A DNA stretch of 19,555 nucleotides from Terana coerulea (lineage: Eukaryota > Basidiomycota > Agaricomycetes > Polyporales > Phanerochaetaceae), in assembly GCA_024811115.1 (NCBI GenBank), contig JAKOGH010000102.1, positions 1 to 19,555 of the forward strand, read 5' to 3'. Position numbers and translations under genes: made by a program. Position 1 is the stretch's first letter, and each line of letters begins with the position of its first letter. This document shows positions 18,721 through 19,555 of the stretch, piece by piece. The notes beneath the pieces are model-generated. The model ran no database searches, had not been told where the DNA came from, and worked only from the letters and a program-made list of their open reading frames with translations.

Positions 18721-19189
18721 TGGCCACCTTTCTACTCACTTTTTATTAGGTTTTGTGTCTCTTTCTTTTAAACTGGTCTTTATGCATTTATGAAAGTGAA
18801 TAACATAAATTGAAACCCATCTCAGGGCTTATTCCATAATAAACGCTTCAGAGTTATCAATGTTAAGCATAGTGAGAGATAGCTGATGCCTTTTATAATC
18901 AAGCAGATATATAAAGCATAATAAGCCATGCACACATTCTTTTGCTGCAAAATCCTAGAATTATATAATATATACCTTAGGTAACAGAGAACATATACTT
19001 CTAGATTTTATAGAACTTTATTTTGAAACTGCCACAGTAATGTAAGTGATCTAAAGAAGAACTTTCCAGCAATTCTAGCACCTCCTCAGTGCAATCCATT
19101 ACATAGAGCACGATAATAAGTACATTACGTCTTGAATTCATTGTATTTAATGCATTGCAAAGGTAAACTCCTGGCAAAATTCAACTAAC
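18721..19189. other. AT-rich intergenic stretch, nothing recognised
   Basis: No open frame of note, RNA gene or repeat terminus is seen. It may be the interior of the element beginning at 18659. Confidence 0.5.
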
Positions 19190-19275
19190 TCTTACCTTTA
19201 CCCTTTAAAACCCTTACCCTTAAATAAGGGTAAAGAGTTTACTGGGGGTTTACAAGGGTATTAAGAGTTTTAATA
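19190..19275. repeat. GGGTAA/TTACCC cluster
   Basis: Several TTACCC and GGGTAA units occur with a palindrome, TTACCCT (19214-19220) against AGGGTAA (19227-19233). The units resemble those in the hAT-like element at 1534-1872, but TAGTGAT-type ends are not evident, so it is probably a decayed relative. The following 19276-19471 is AT-rich with nothing recognised. Confidence 0.5.
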
Positions 19276-19471
19276 TCCTCTAAGAGTATAGCTCTAAAGT
19301 AGCTCTATGTAGCACATACCATTTGTATCTAGGCTTCAAAATAATGTTTTAATCATTATGCAAAACTATATCATTGTTACCTTTGGTCTTTTAAAGTCTT
19401 TAGTAGTTTAAACTGTTGTAAGTATAGTCTCATTTTAATATATTTATATATCATTATGCTCTAAGTATGTT

Positions 19472-19555
19472 TGTCACAAATTTCCCTCAGCGCTAGTTCA
19501 TGGTGCTTAAAGTGTAACATCAAGTCACGGAATATGTTATCAAGTCGTCGCACAG
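19472..19555 (+). repeat. Start of another chromovirus LTR, cut by the window edge
   Basis: TGTCACAAATTTCCCTCAGC and the following 64 bases match the first part of the 5' LTR (1930-2015), including GTAACATCAAGTCA. Whether it is a solo LTR or the 5' end of a second full element cannot be seen. Confidence 0.9.

Noticed and set aside
19024..19045. Right end of the foldback fragment starting at 18659 (TTTGAAACTGCCACAGTA)
   Set aside because: Only loosely resembles the reverse complement of CAGTGGTGGTTAAAAG and needs gaps; not convincing.
1..19555. CRISPR array, operon or bacterial signals
   Set aside because: No regularly spaced direct repeats, and the spliced Pol III subunit gene shows a eukaryotic genome.

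Overview
The window looks like fungal nuclear DNA from a gene edge running into a transposon-filled, AT-rich intergenic region. The evidence is one host gene with a 50-bp GT-AG intron and a Ty3/gypsy chromovirus with a C-terminal chromodomain. A basidiomycete is my best guess, but that is inference. The only host gene is the N-terminal part of the second-largest RNA polymerase III subunit (RPC2/RET1 family). It is on the minus strand at 1-457 and runs off the left edge. A 640-bp inverted-repeat element (607-1246) sits about 150 bp upstream of its probable start codon. From 1328 to 12182 there is a nest of insertions, most of them bounded by target-site duplications (TSDs). The outer layer is a long-inverted-repeat, Mutator-like element (9-bp TSD). 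Inside it are a small hAT-like element (1534-1872, perfect 8-bp TSD) and a 9.66-kb chromovirus (1930-11584, TSD CTGAT). The chromovirus carries two inverted copies of an unclassified repeat of about 410 bp, one in the reverse transcriptase and one in front of the integrase. The second copy is itself split by a solo LTR of the chromovirus family (8516-9091, TSD GAAAT). The chromovirus is dead, with many stops and frameshifts, but its order is readable: LTR, self-priming-type primer-binding site, long leader, Gag with coiled coil and zinc knuckle, protease, reverse transcriptase, RNase H, integrase, chromodomain, dUTPase-like domain, polypurine tract, LTR. The dUTPase-like domain downstream of the chromodomain is the most unusual item; a C-terminal Pol domain of this kind would lower dUTP during reverse transcription. 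From 12192 to the right edge no coding gene is recognisable. This part holds two foldback elements of almost identical length (859 and 860 bp) with TA duplications and Tc1/mariner-like ends, an unclassified 1.17-kb inverted-repeat element carrying a second solo LTR (17117-17596), two copies of an older AT-rich repeat that the foldback elements entered or abut, a GGGTAA-type repeat cluster, and the start of a fifth LTR copy at the right edge.
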